A DNA stretch of 64,000 bases from positions 2,716,368 to 2,780,367 of the forward strand of contig HG738138.1 of assembly GCA_000499405.2 (NCBI GenBank). The letters run 5' to 3'. Shown in pieces: positions 39,001 to 50,303 of this stretch (position 1 is the stretch's first letter; each line of letters begins with the position of its first letter). Origin of the DNA: Onchocerca volvulus (lineage: Eukaryota; Nematoda; Chromadorea; Rhabditida; Onchocercidae). The notes beneath the pieces were generated by a model. The model searched no databases and was not told the DNA's origin. It saw nothing but the letters and a program-made list of their open reading frames with translations. Both the position numbers and the translations under genes were made by a program.

Positions 39001-41953
39001 ACGTAGATGATGTGTATATGTGTAGTTATAAGGATACGTACGTCACGTTTGCAAATAGCACATGCACGTTGAATTTCTTACCAATTTGTCGGCCACTTGT
39101 AACGATGCCCAATGCAACTGCGCGTTCACTTTGTGGAAACCATCGTGTTATCAGTGAACTGGTTGCAGGTGTAAGGCATGCATCTGCTATACCAATTGCA
39201 AGTCTTGCAGCAATTACATACCATACACTTTTATCTGCCAATACTGGTAGAACTGCATTTGCAAGCGCACATAACAATAAACTACCACTGATCATCCATT
39301 TGCCATTAATCCGATCAGCCCAAAGTCCCGTTATTGCCATTACAAGTGAGCCAACATTTTGCGCTGCTAATATCATACCTTCCTGAATTTTTTTCAAAAT
39401 ATTTGTCAACGAAAATTTAAATTGTCATTTTGTTCGTAGCACAACAAATAAATGGAATTAGTTTGCCACTTTTTTACAATCTGAAATTTTGCATCGTTGT
39501 GCATCCATATTTCTCGATGATAAGGATGATATATCATTTCGATGATAAGAATGATGGAAATGTGTTTAATAATTGAAATAAGTTATTATTACCTGATCAC
39601 TTCGCCATTGTAGGTCACCTTTATAACCTGATACGGTACATGAAGTCATACAAATAAGTGCTACAGCCATATTTGATGTACTCACTGAAAGTGCAATAAA
39701 ACAACAACATAAGAGCGCAGCAATCAATAACCTGAAATTTGAATTTGAATAAGTTCAAGATTACCTAATTTGATTGATCTTTTGAATGGAAAATGAATCA
39801 TTTTTTTTTTGAGATTAATTGAAGAAGTCACGAAATTTGGATTTCTTTTTTTGAAATAGTTAAAATTTAAAAACAATATCTGAATATAAATATTAACTTT
39901 GAATTTTCAAAATAAAAATCATTTCGCACGATTACTCTTTTATCCTCCTCTTTTAATACTAATCTCTCTAAAAGAGCTTATACTTTTCATTTTCTTTATA
40001 TCAAATTTGGCCGAACTAAGATAAGTTATGAAATGAAGAATAAGATTCTCGACCTGTTTCTTCCTTTTTTTTTTCACTTTAATTAAAGAAATATTTTGGA
40101 AGAAAATAATAAAATTTAAAAAACAATATATTATGATGAGAAAGATTTACGATAAATTTTCCTTTATCCATTAATTTCTATAGATCTGTTATAAAAATTT
40201 TTATTGCGCTTATAGTTTTCCAGAAATTCTCAAACTTTTTCCTCTTCTTCATTTCGAAAGCATCCTACACATCTAATATTTTTTACTTAACTTATCTCAC
40301 ACTAGAACGTATCTAATATAATTCTAAGGATCAGAAGAATTGAATCTAGATTCAATGTTAGGTAATACAAAATAAGTTTTTTTTGATTAAAATTTTCTCT
40401 TAAAAAAAAATAACGAACAGCATATTGTAATGCATAATGCATGTTTCATTTTTTTTCTTTTCTTGTTTCATTTCCTCCCCTTAATGAATTATCAATTGAA
40501 GATTTCTGATCTATTATATTTCAAAAAAATTGGTTGAAATCATTTTTCTTCGATCATTTTTTTTTCCGTTAACACTTTTTAGGGCACAAAACAAAAAAAG
40601 TATGAAACTGCATTTTAAAAAAAAGAAAAAAGTCTCTCAAGGCAATTTTTTCATATGATTACCAGAAATGAAATTAAACTTAGTTTGTCAAATTCGACAG
40701 ATAAAACATGCGATTTACTGAAAAACTAAGATCGATGAATGTAATTGATATTAATGGCGGAACCAATTTGGATTACTTTAGATGAAAAGTGGAATTGAAC
40801 TTGAAAAAAAAAAGAAAAAAATAAGAAAAGAAACTGGAATATGTTGTATAACTTTTACGTAATTATTTCTGCTTCATCAAATTGAAATACTGTACTATTA
40901 TTGACAAAAATCTTGTTCGATTGGTAATAAAATTAAAGTATATTTTTGAAATGGATGTTAACGTGTAAACCAATTTCAAAAATACAGTAGTCTCCATTGT
41001 TGTGACATATCACAATACCATTGGACGAACTGACATACTACGATATCATTTGTTGACGTTGAAGCAATTGCTCCAGAGGAATTTATGTGGAGGATAAAGA
41101 AGGAAGATGGATAGATGAACATTTGTGAGTTTGTTAAATTAAGCACTTCATTAAAATTGTTATAATTTCTTGTACAAGAGAAAATTATTAAATACAAAAT
41201 GGAAATTAATTCGGATTATTCCGTCGTTCAAACCGCTGCAAGCTATCTTAGTAGCATATTACCTAGTTTTCCGGAGCATAAATAGTAAATACATGGATAA
41301 GTTGCATACCTAATAGACGGAAAAAGTGCGAAAGATCGTGAAGCATCAATTTCATCAAAATCGATAACACTATCGGAAATATATCGTGAAGAATCCAAAC
41401 TACTAATTTCAAATATCGGAGTGTGACATGGATGACAATCAACCGAACAATTTTTCCGCAATTTAGATGCTGATAGAGGATCTTGTACAGGTTTGAAATC
41501 CGACTTTACGATACTTCGCTTCAATTCGATTAAATCTGACTCGCTCAATAAACGAGTATAATGCTTAGCTGTATTCGATAATAAATTAGCATCAGATTTG
41601 ATATCGTTCGATAATTTCTTCGGTGGTGATGTAATGATGGCATCTGATTTCGGTGCTACAGCAGATGATGTATTATTCGATTTCAGAGATAAACTCTCGA
41701 ATATTGCTGCTAGCATTATTGTTGCGCATTTTTCAGCAGCATCACTGAAAACGATCATGCTTTCGTTGTGATCCGGATCGGCGGGAAACGGAATGGAATC
41801 ATCAACAGTAATAAATGTTGAAATTCTTTTATTTACATCAATCATTGCTGTAGGTACATATCCACCGGTATCTTCATTGGCAACAGTAAAAATTGTTCGT
41901 TTTCTCGACGATTCAACATCATCATTATTTGTGTCCTTTGCCGAGGGCAACAT
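36031..41953 (-). CDS. SLC17-type MFS anion transporter with long N-terminal extension
   Basis: This is a multi-pass membrane transporter of the SLC17 group (vesicular glutamate, sialin and phosphate transporter relatives). The substrate cannot be read from sequence. Eight exons (41953-41310, 39731-39593, 39382-39082, 38616-38424, 37878-37578, 37223-37106, 36557-36394, 36153-36031) join in phase to 660 aa. Landmarks are TM1 LLIAALLCCCFIALSVST, LADRINGKW-like GLWADRINGKW, the loop TRWFPQSERAVALG, LPNYMRDVLHFAPAKNG, HTPGVQTALVQLAPPYSG-VITG, and the C-terminal FTIWGSSERQ. About 215 residues before TM1 are hydrophilic and Ser/Asp/Lys-rich with a CSVDCHPC motif; most SLC17 proteins have a far shorter tail. 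The start at ATG 41951-41953 is my choice. The frame stays open upstream to 42214, partly through a TATG repeat, so the true start may be further 5'. Confidence 0.9.
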
Positions 41954-43730
41954 ATCATCAGTAGGAAATTGTAGTTTGAATAAATCGTATAGTAGTAATA
42001 GATCGACAGATGATATTTTTTGCCGGAATAATATTACTGATTTCTTTCCGGCTACTGACACTCGCTTCCTGGCAAGATGGACAAACGGCAATGCAAGCAA
42101 AGTGTATCTGCATGTGTGTGTGTGTGTACATATGTATGTATGTATGTATGTATGTAACGTTTGTATGTATTTATATATTTTTGTTACAACAGGAATTGTT
42201 GAATGGATAATCACGCCTTGCCCAATTTTCTACCTGTAATTTTTTCTTTCCGGAAAGTTCATTACCAGTAATTAATTTACAGCCAGTTTCAATGATGAAA
42301 TTTCTACATTTCTATCTATATAAGTGGCTGATGGTGTGCAACAAGGACATTGTTGTCCTTAATTTTAAATGTATTTTTTTTTCTTTTTTTTGTTAAAAAT
42401 TTAAAAAAGTGCACATATGGTGCAATATATATATATATGCATGTTGTGATCTATTTTAGCAAATTTACACTAGGCTTTATGTACAATCGAACTAGTATTA
42501 ACTGATCGGTGATAATCTTGATAATATGAACCCTGGCAACTTTCTGCATAACAGTGATATGATCATGATGAAATTTCAGACTGAAAATATGTAGTGGAAT
42601 TTTATAAAACATGAAGGCTGCAGCATCAAGTATGAATGGGAATCGGAATTTTTTGGAATTTCAGTAGGAATCTGAACTCTGAATTTGAATCTGAAGTACG
42701 AATCTTATTAAAGTTTTCGATCACAATTGTAAGTGATGGAAAATCATGCTGAATATATTAAAAGGAAACAAAGAAATAAAAATGTTTTTAAATTTGCTGA
42801 TAATTGTAGCTATTTCTTGAAATTTATACATGAAAGTAAAAGAATTGCTAAATTAAAAAGTGATTGCCTGATGAAATGTTACTGATTTTTGTGATTAATT
42901 TACAAAAGAAATAATTACGTCAATCGTACTTTAAAAAAATGATTGGCCATTATTATAACATATATTATCAATAATTTATGATCTAAATTGCATCTCACAT
43001 TATAATTGTATACTGATCAGTGTCCAATCAATCGATATAATTTCCTATTATTGCAACTCGTTTGTTCTTTGACCCTCAACATTCTGGTTTTTGAAGAGAA
43101 CAAAAGAAAAAAGGAAAGATGGAATGACAGTACTTGAAGAAGAATAAAATTTGACAAATTAAGAATAGCAAAATCCAATTTTTCCTTTTTTTTTTTTTTT
43201 TAAATTAAAATATACTAATTTTAGAGGAGAAGAATTATCATTATTAAAAAGAAAAAAACAAATTTCTTTGTACATATTCTGCGATTTCAAATATTCAAAT
43301 AGCATCACATTATAAGGGTATAAAAGATGAGAAAAATACTCATTTAATCATTAAATGATTATTTTATCCTCATAGCTGCTTATGATCCTTTGAGCGAACC
43401 ATGAGGTGCAGCTACATTTGGGAAAATAGGATCAAGAAGGTGGTTCCATTGGGAACTTTGGAATCAGGTTGGTAGCTTTACTGAGGGAAAAAGAAGTAGA
43501 ATTATGGCTACTCCTGCATTTAGTTTGGTTTTTTTCCGATTCAAATAATCTATGAGTTGTTTATAATATGCCCGAAGCATTTTACCTGGAATTATTTCTT
43601 GGGAACATTTGATAACATCTCACCTGGAATTATTTATTTTTTGGGAACACTTTTTGTATAACAAATAAAGAAAAGTAGGAAGTAAATCCATCTGAATTCA
43701 AAAACATTAAATTATATCTCAGGTGTAGTC
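41954..43730. other. SLC17 5' region and flank
   Basis: The SLC17 frame stays open to 42214 on the minus strand, but the outer part translates a (TG)n/(TATG)n array at about 42110-42160 and is unlikely to be coding. An acceptor-like CTTGCCAG on the minus strand near 42072-42079 could mark a coding exon border. Beyond 42.3 kb no exon is clear. A minus-strand segment near 43440-43485, after CTTTTTCCCTCAG, reads KATNLIPKFPMEPPS then stop and may be an orphan terminal exon. Confidence 0.35.
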
Positions 43731-44128
43731 ATGAAGCGAAGATGTCCGATGTGCCGTGGAACCGGCTACATATATGATGTACGGAAATTTATTAGTAAAT
43801 GATATTTAATGGGAAATTGTAGGAATTTTAAGAATTAAAATAAAAATTAAGAATTAAATTTTGCTGTCAAAAAAAGAAAAAAAAACTTAACTCCATAGTA
43901 TTTCAGTAAATAATAATTTCGATTTAAATGATGACCGGTAAATGGAAATGATTTTTTTTTTTTTTTTTTTAGCTTGTGAAAGAGGAAGAAGAGAAAGGAG
44001 AGAAGGAAAATGATATGGACGAGGAGATAGACGTAGAAGTGGAAATAGAGAGAGAAATGGAGAAAGAAGAGGAAAAGAAAGTAGAAAAAGAGGAGGAAAA
44101 GAAGAAGAAGAAGGAGAAGGAGAAATAG
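43731..44128 (+). CDS. Possible CxxC plus Glu/Lys-rich microprotein
   Basis: Two exons are suggested. The first, 43731-43778, starts a few bases after TATCTCAG and encodes MKRRCPMCRGTGYIYD before a GTACGG donor. The second, 43973-44128, follows a long T run ending in TTTTAG and encodes 51 residues, almost all Glu, Lys, Asp and Val, then stop. Joined in phase they give 67 aa. The CPxCxGTG core resembles the zinc-binding element of DnaJ and TMEM106-type proteins. The charged tail would form a single alpha helix or remain disordered. No orthologue is recognised. The purine-rich second exon could simply be a GA-rich repeat, so this call is uncertain. Confidence 0.4.
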
Positions 44129-44832
44129 AAAGAGAAAAATTATTACGGCGATATTTATATCTGTTTATATTCGTTCAGTTATTAGTTGTTGATTATTTAT
44201 ATGATTAGAAAATTGGTTTTTCTATTGATTTAGGAGCAGTTTTATTAATTTCAAATATTTGTTGAAATATTGTTGTGATAAAAAATTAAAATAAATCTTT
44301 CAAATTACACAAAAAAAAAAAAAAAAGGGGAAAATAAAGTAGAATTAGTGTACATTGTTATTTTCCTCTTTCTCCTACATTAAAAGTAGATGCGACTCGG
44401 ATAAACAACCAGTATGCTGCAATAGATGACAATCATAAGGGAAAGTTTGGATAAACTAATGCCCTTCAGGTCAATTATGTCAAACTTTCGCCGATTTGTC
44501 TTTTCGCTATTCTTTCATTTTTTCTAATCCATGGGATGATTATATCTGCTTACTTACTCATTTACTTATCATATATTTGCTTACCCAGTTATTTATCCCC
44601 TCATGAAAAGGACTTGTCAATTGGAAATTTACGGCCTGAGCCAAAGTTTTCATAGGAATCCATTCAAAGTGAAATTCGAATATTCGTACGAACTGTTCGC
44701 AAAGATAGCGTTCTTGACAGGTGCTGAAGCATGTATATGTTGTCTAAATAGGTGTAGAATATATTGAAGTTGGGGGATAATTCGTTGACGTTATATAACG
44801 TGTAATGAATGTGATAATTGTACGCAGTGAGT
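44129..44832. other. Intergenic, no gene seen
   Basis: AT-rich with an A run at 44310-44326 and no convincing exon. A minus-strand frame overlaps the start of the TIMMDC1-like gene and is taken as its shadow. An acceptor-like ACGCAG at 44823-44828 just before ATG 44833 may be the trans-splice site of that gene. Confidence 0.4.
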
Positions 44833-47807
44833 ATGACAGATGAAGAAAGTGGAACAGTTTGGTCGAAATTTAATTCCATTCCAAATAAATTGTTGCAATT
44901 TTTCTCACAAAAATCAGGTAAATCAATCAAAAGAACGTCTATATTATTGACTAAATATTCATTTCACTTACATCAAATAGTATAGATCACATTATGCAAT
45001 ATTTTGGTTCCTAGTTTTTTTGCTTCCACATACCTGTTTATTAAAGAAGCAGCGGTAAAAAATAGGCAATTTATCAAAGGTTTAAGCTAGTTTTCAGATG
45101 AAATTGATATGTGACATCGAAAAAAAATTTTATTGTTGTGCTAAAAATTTGACTTCAAATCTAACAAGATCAGCACTGTTCAATTTTTTTTTTTTTTTTT
45201 TTCATAATTTCCAGAAGAAAATTGGATGATAAATTTCCAGATACCAAAGATAAAATTGTTGCTGAAAATGAACAAATTGCGGATAATTTCAATAGTAGTG
45301 GTTGGCAGCGATTGAAAAAGTTATATAATGACAAAGGTTGGTGAAAAAAATATTTTTTAATTTGTAAATTTTAAAATTTACTGTATTTTTGATATTATAG
45401 ATGTACATTTTGAAACGGGTATATTGATGCCATGCATGAATTGGACATTTATTGGTACAGTACTCCTCACAGGTCCTCTAGGATGGCAGAGAGCTGCTGA
45501 TCGGTATGATCGCTATGCGAAAGGACGAATTTTTCTTAGTCCACGTGACGCATTGGTTAGTCTTCATTTATATAAGGTGTTATGTTGATTGTGAAGATAG
45601 TGGTAAGTACAACTATTACAACGATTGTTAAAAAATAATTTGGTCAGTGTTCGTAAGATATGACTGTCATCAGACATCGTAGCCAGATTGTCTAATGTAA
45701 TCCATTTCAGGATTAAGAGTACTACATCAATTAAAATTGCCTTGCGTTCAATTTTTTTCAGAGACGTAAATGGGATTATGCATTTGTATCATTTTTACGC
45801 AGAGGAGCAATCAACGGTACTCTGACAACATTATACGTTGGATGTATGGTGTTAGTTTTTTCTTTCAACTCAATAATCTAATATCATCTTTCATAATTCA
45901 TGGCAGCATCTTTTTGTTGAGCTTATAGAAGGAGTTGGAAAAAATGATAGATATATGATTTTAGATAATGTTGAAGAAGTAAGCAGCACTGTGAACCCAT
46001 TCAGAATGTTCAAGTAGTTTTTTCACTGATTCAAATTTTGAAAATTAAGACCGATATTCACATTTTTTGTTACAATTACTTTTAGAGCAGCAATTACGCA
46101 CTTTGCAACATGGCGTGGCCATTTCTCACTTTGGTCTGTCCCCGTTATAACAAGTAAGTGTTTCTTTTACTTCGGAATTACTAATTGAGCATCAAAGGGA
46201 TTGAGAGAGTGAGAAAAAATACGAAATCTGAAATAGCATGCCTGTATAAATGTTTTAATTGCACTAGATGCGAAGAAAAAAAACTGAGTGATCATAACAA
46301 GTTCAGAATTAATTTATTAGACGATTTTTTTTTCTTGAAGTTCAAGCCGGAAAGTAGCTTCTGTTTCAGCATCAGTACCCTCTATAATTGCATGTCCATT
46401 TGGTTTGCGGAAAATGATGCAAGCAGCAAGTCTTGGATTAGCATGCGGGTATCATTCAAATTTTTATCCTTATACTAGCTGGACCCGGCCATGCTGAGCA
46501 TGGTCGATCCAGCTAGTCTATGGGAGCCGGACACGCGACGCGTGTCCGGCTCCATCTAATCTAAACAAATAAAAATATCATTGTTCGTTTGTGCAAAAAT
46601 CTTAAACTTCCGAAAGTTCTTAAACACGCGTCTTATCTGTATTAGTTCAAAATCTTAGATATCGGAAAGTCCTTACCTACTGCTTTGAAGTTTTGACACA
46701 ACGTGCATTCGGACACGCGCATGTACCCGCGTTGCTGTAGTTTTTACACACACGTTGCTATTATTTATTATTACTTATCATTATTTATCATTACTTATTA
46801 TCATTTATTATGCAACAATTACAAATGAATTATATCAATAAAACAAATCTAATGATGAATTTATCAACGTAGAAAAGGAAAAAACGACATAAAGGCCAAA
46901 AAACCCAGTCGAAGGCATCGAATCGCTCCCATTGACATCTCTATATAAAATGATAGAAAAGATTGCTTTGTTAGCGCGTGATGATGATACGCCTTTGTTG
47001 GCGCTCAAAGGTGATCGACGTTGACCCTAGTTAGGGGTTACAAAGGAATGACTTTGGAATAAAGGAATAAATAATAATAATAATAATTGTTGCATTCGGT
47101 TGATTGCAGTTCTTTTTTTTTTTTTTCTGACCTTTTTCTCCCACGTCATTCGTCCACGTTTATATTAATCGTATACGTCTTGTTCTAACTGTATATTTTA
47201 CTCGAGAAAAGAAGAGAGAGAGAGATGGGAGGAAGAAGGAGAATGAGAGAAAAAAGGGAAGACGGAGTCAACAAACCCCGTCCCCTCACTTACTTTTAAT
47301 TGACACGTGAAAAAAAATAATTATGTTATATAAAACACCCGCCTATTTGAATGCAAGTTTGTATCAAAATTTGAAAACAATCGGTGGGGAACTTTCGGAG
47401 ATCCTTGAGGAAGCGCAGAGAGCATTTACATTTTTACTTATATAAATGTTTTTCACTCATATGCGAATCTTGCAGTTGTGTGTAATTCATATTTCTTCAG
47501 TTTGAACTGAAATTCGGTTGGACCGATATCATAATTTTTTTTTCACTTTTCGTCTGACTTTTTTTATAGGTTAACACTATCGCTGATTGTGTTTGGTGTA
47601 TCATATTTTTCGAATCTAACGATAAACGACACATATCAACGATTCAAACAAGAGCATGAGTTGTTGATGAGGGCTGAACGAGATAAAGACGAGAAAGTTA
47701 AATTATACCAAAAAGAGAACAAAATTTGGTCCAGAAATCTAGCAAAAATTCTGATGGAGAAGGATAAGAAACTAAAGGATGAAATTTCTGAAGATCCTTG
47801 CGAATAA
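44833..47807 (+). CDS. TIMMDC1-like mitochondrial complex I assembly protein
   Basis: Seven exons (44833-44917, 45241-45336, 45401-45555, 45762-45848, 45907-45978, 46086-46153, 47570-47807) join in phase to 266 aa; human TIMMDC1 is about 285 aa. The match rests on SSGWQRLKKLYNDKD against the family pattern SGW(D/Q)RL(R/K)(E/K)L(F/Y), on overall layout, and on several hydrophobic segments typical of Tim17/22/23-related membrane proteins: WTFIGTVLLTGPLGW, INGTLTTLYVGCM and LTLSLIVFGVSYF. The C-terminus is Lys/Glu-rich and probably helical. TIMMDC1 sits in the mitochondrial inner membrane and helps assemble the membrane arm of complex I. In exon 2 only the acceptor at 45239-45240 keeps frame; a closer AG at 45213-45214 would shift it. 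Assignment is moderate because the family diverges quickly. Confidence 0.72.
46472..47456. mobile_element. Non-autonomous repeat element in the last TIMMDC1-like intron
   Basis: The segment is more GC-rich than its surroundings. It opens with TACTAGCTGGACCCGGCCAT, an imperfect hairpin at 46475-46516, then a near-perfect 15-bp-arm hairpin at 46523-46553 (GGAGCCGGACACGCG, one-base loop). It ends near 47359-47456 with a motif (ATCAAAATTTGAAAACAATC, then CGGAGAT, then CATTTACATTTTTACTTATA). The same two motifs recur at 49205-49340. No ORF for a transposase or reverse transcriptase is visible. The end motifs resemble those of widespread non-LTR or Penelope-type elements; class is inference. Confidence 0.5.
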
Positions 47808-48400
47808 GAACTCATGTTGACACTTTATCCATAAATGATTCATATCCATGCTTTTATCTTCATCTATTTATTGATGTATTTCCTTTGAATATTTTTATGA
47901 ATACTTTCCTGTTATGTATTTAAGATAACATGTGTTGAGGTTGCGACATTAAAAAGTATTTGTTAGTTTTTTACGTCATTTTTGTTAATGCTATTGTTGT
48001 ATGAATTTGGAATATGATGTTCCGGTAGTGCTTTTTTGTGCTCACTCCATTCTACCCTATTTAACTCTGCAGTTTGAAAAATTTTCGATTGTTTATCGTC
48101 CTGCAGGTTGTTTCTCTGGTTTTATTCCACAGTTCTACAAATTTTCTGTTATTATTATGGATGTGAAACTTTTATTAGTGTCAATTTGAGGTAAGGAAAA
48201 GACGCCTTAATCTTTACTCGGTTTACGATAAAACGACACCTTGCTTTTACTGTATTTCCATTGTGAGGTCTCCTACATTGCTGGGGAGGATGAAAAAACG
48301 TTATGTTGAAGTTAAATACGTTCTTGTAAATCTATTAGGCTGTATGAAATGTGTGTGTTTACCAGTTATGACTGGATGAAATATGTTTGGATGGAATGAT
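47808..48400. other. 3' flanks of convergent genes
   Basis: This stretch separates the stop of the TIMMDC1-like gene (plus) from the stop of the four-TM gene (minus). It should hold both 3' UTRs. No coding exon is seen. Confidence 0.5.
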
Positions 48401-50303
48401 TTACAGTTTCTCCTCAACATACCAGTAGTAATGCCACAAGACAAAGGTGAAAAACCAATTGAAAGTGAGACCCATCAGATAAATAACAAATGCGGCACCG
48501 AATTCTGTATCCACTTGACCACCCAGTGCTTCAAGTATCTTTGGTATTGTTGCCATCGTCAAAATTGCTAATCCGAGAACATACGATGATTGCATCAAAA
48601 GTGCTGAAACGATTTGTTCGGTAAAGTTCCGATATTTCTTGGTATTTTATCCAAATTGCAAATTTGATTCTTTTAATTCAGATTAGATATCGTGTTGTGA
48701 GATGGAATAAATTTTGAGCGATTCCGTATGATGAAATAATAAGAAAAATAATGCTAAGTAATAATTGAATACACTTACCTGGCCAAAGTAACCATACTGG
48801 TTTGGTAAGGAACAATAATGCGATTAATAGCAAAAATAATGAACTGGAATGTGATAAGCACCAAACAGAGCGCATAAAACCACCATCCAGATAATTTGCT
48901 ATGCATTCAGTGGTTCCTAATATGCGATGCATTAGACCATAATCAAATATAATAATATCGTAGGCTAGAAACTGAAATTGCAAAACATATGATGAGTTGT
49001 TGAAAAAAAAAAAAAAGAAAAAAAAAAGTGGAGATCAGAACTGATGCAATATCGGAACCGGAAATTATCAAAATTTTATTGTTGAAAAGTATTATTCATC
49101 AATTACTGACCCGAATTTTAGAATATAAGCTTCCTTCTGAAGACTACCGAAAGACGATGCTATAATCTATATAAATATGTAAATAAAAATATTGCAATGC
49201 AACGTTGTGTCAAAATTTCAAAGCAATCGGTGATGAATTTTTGGAGATTTAAGATTTCGAGCAAACGAACATTTACATTTTTTTTTTTTTTGTGACATAC
49301 TAGGTAGACCCGACCACGCTTTTAAGAAGTCGGGTTCAAGTTCGTTTAATTCATTGGTTAATTGGATTGTATTCACCGTTAAAGAAATAATTTTTTTTAA
49401 AAAACGAAAAGAAATTTACCATTTCAGCTGCAGTTGAGCTTGTTGTGAGATTTGACTGGCATGCAAAGATTGTATTGTGTTTTTGCATCGAATAAGCATG
49501 CTAAATTAATCGTTCATTTAATTTGATCTATTTAATTTTTTTTTCTTTTAAAATTTAGGTATTGTTATTAATCTTGAAAGAAAGATAAAGCCGTTTGATT
49601 TGATCTATTTTCAAAATTCTCAAATTCGAAGAGGATGATATTTAAAGCATTGAGGCATATAACAAATGGATAGTGATTTCCTTAGCAAAGATTATGTGCC
49701 TATTAAGCAAATTTAAGATGAGTTATTGGTTAAAATAGAATTAAGCAAATAGTTTTCTTTTTTTCGGAAAGAAAAATTTTAAATTATTTCATCCATTTCT
49801 AAGTTTAATAAATCCGAAAGTATTCTTACACCCAAGATTGCAAAAATCATCTATACATTCAAAGATTGCATAAAAATGATACAACCACATATTGGATTCC
49901 GGTTATGTATCAATGGTTCGGAAGAGATTTCGTAATATCAGGCATCAGGTTACTTAATTTTATTTAGTCATAAATGTGACTGTCGAGATTTTTTTTTTTA
50001 ATATTTCCTATACGATCAATTATGGAATCGAATTTCCTTTATCATAGAGAAAAAAACTAAGATCATTTGGATAAATTTCGTTTTGTTTAGCCTTATTCTA
50101 CGCAACTAGTTTTTTTTTTTCTTAACTATTTAAACTTCTTTTTTTGTCAATAATAAATTTAAGATAATGACCTGAATAAGAGAAGTAAGAGCAACGAGAA
50201 ACTGTAGGATTGCAAAAATGATGCAAAGATGTCTGTTTTTAAGAGATAAACCACAAACAGAAGTATTTTTTTCCTTTATTATAATAAACAAGCAGAGCTT
50301 CAT
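48401..50303 (-). CDS. Small four-transmembrane protein
   Basis: Three exons (50303-50172, 48971-48779, 48603-48401) join in phase to 175 aa. Four hydrophobic segments are visible: HLCIIFAILQFLVALTSLI, SSLFLLLIALLFLTKPVWLL, SSYVLGLAILTMATI and AAFVIYLMGLTFNWFFTFVL. The end, WHYYWYVEEKL, is a short cytosolic-type tail. The layout resembles the nematode four-TM proteins related to LAPTM or DUF7027 families, but I cannot assign it. The start ATG follows TTTTTTCTTCCT with no AG directly before it, so an upstream non-coding exon is possible. Intron 1 is 1.2 kb and holds a second copy of the repeat element end motifs. It converges on the TIMMDC1-like gene. Confidence 0.75.
49205..49340. mobile_element. 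Second copy of the repeat-element end motifs, in reversed order
   Basis: The motif TCAAAATTTCAAAGCAATCG, followed by GAGATTTAAGATTTCGAGCA and ACATTTACATTTTT, matches the right end of the 46.5-47.5 kb element. It is followed at 49308 by TACTAGGTAGACCCGACCAC, which matches that element's left end. An end followed by a start is the junction expected from tandem copies. The rest of this copy is not recognisable. Confidence 0.5.

Noticed and set aside
41793..42239. Plus-strand 148-codon frame
   Set aside because: It is antisense to the SLC17 first exon and ends in the TATG repeat.
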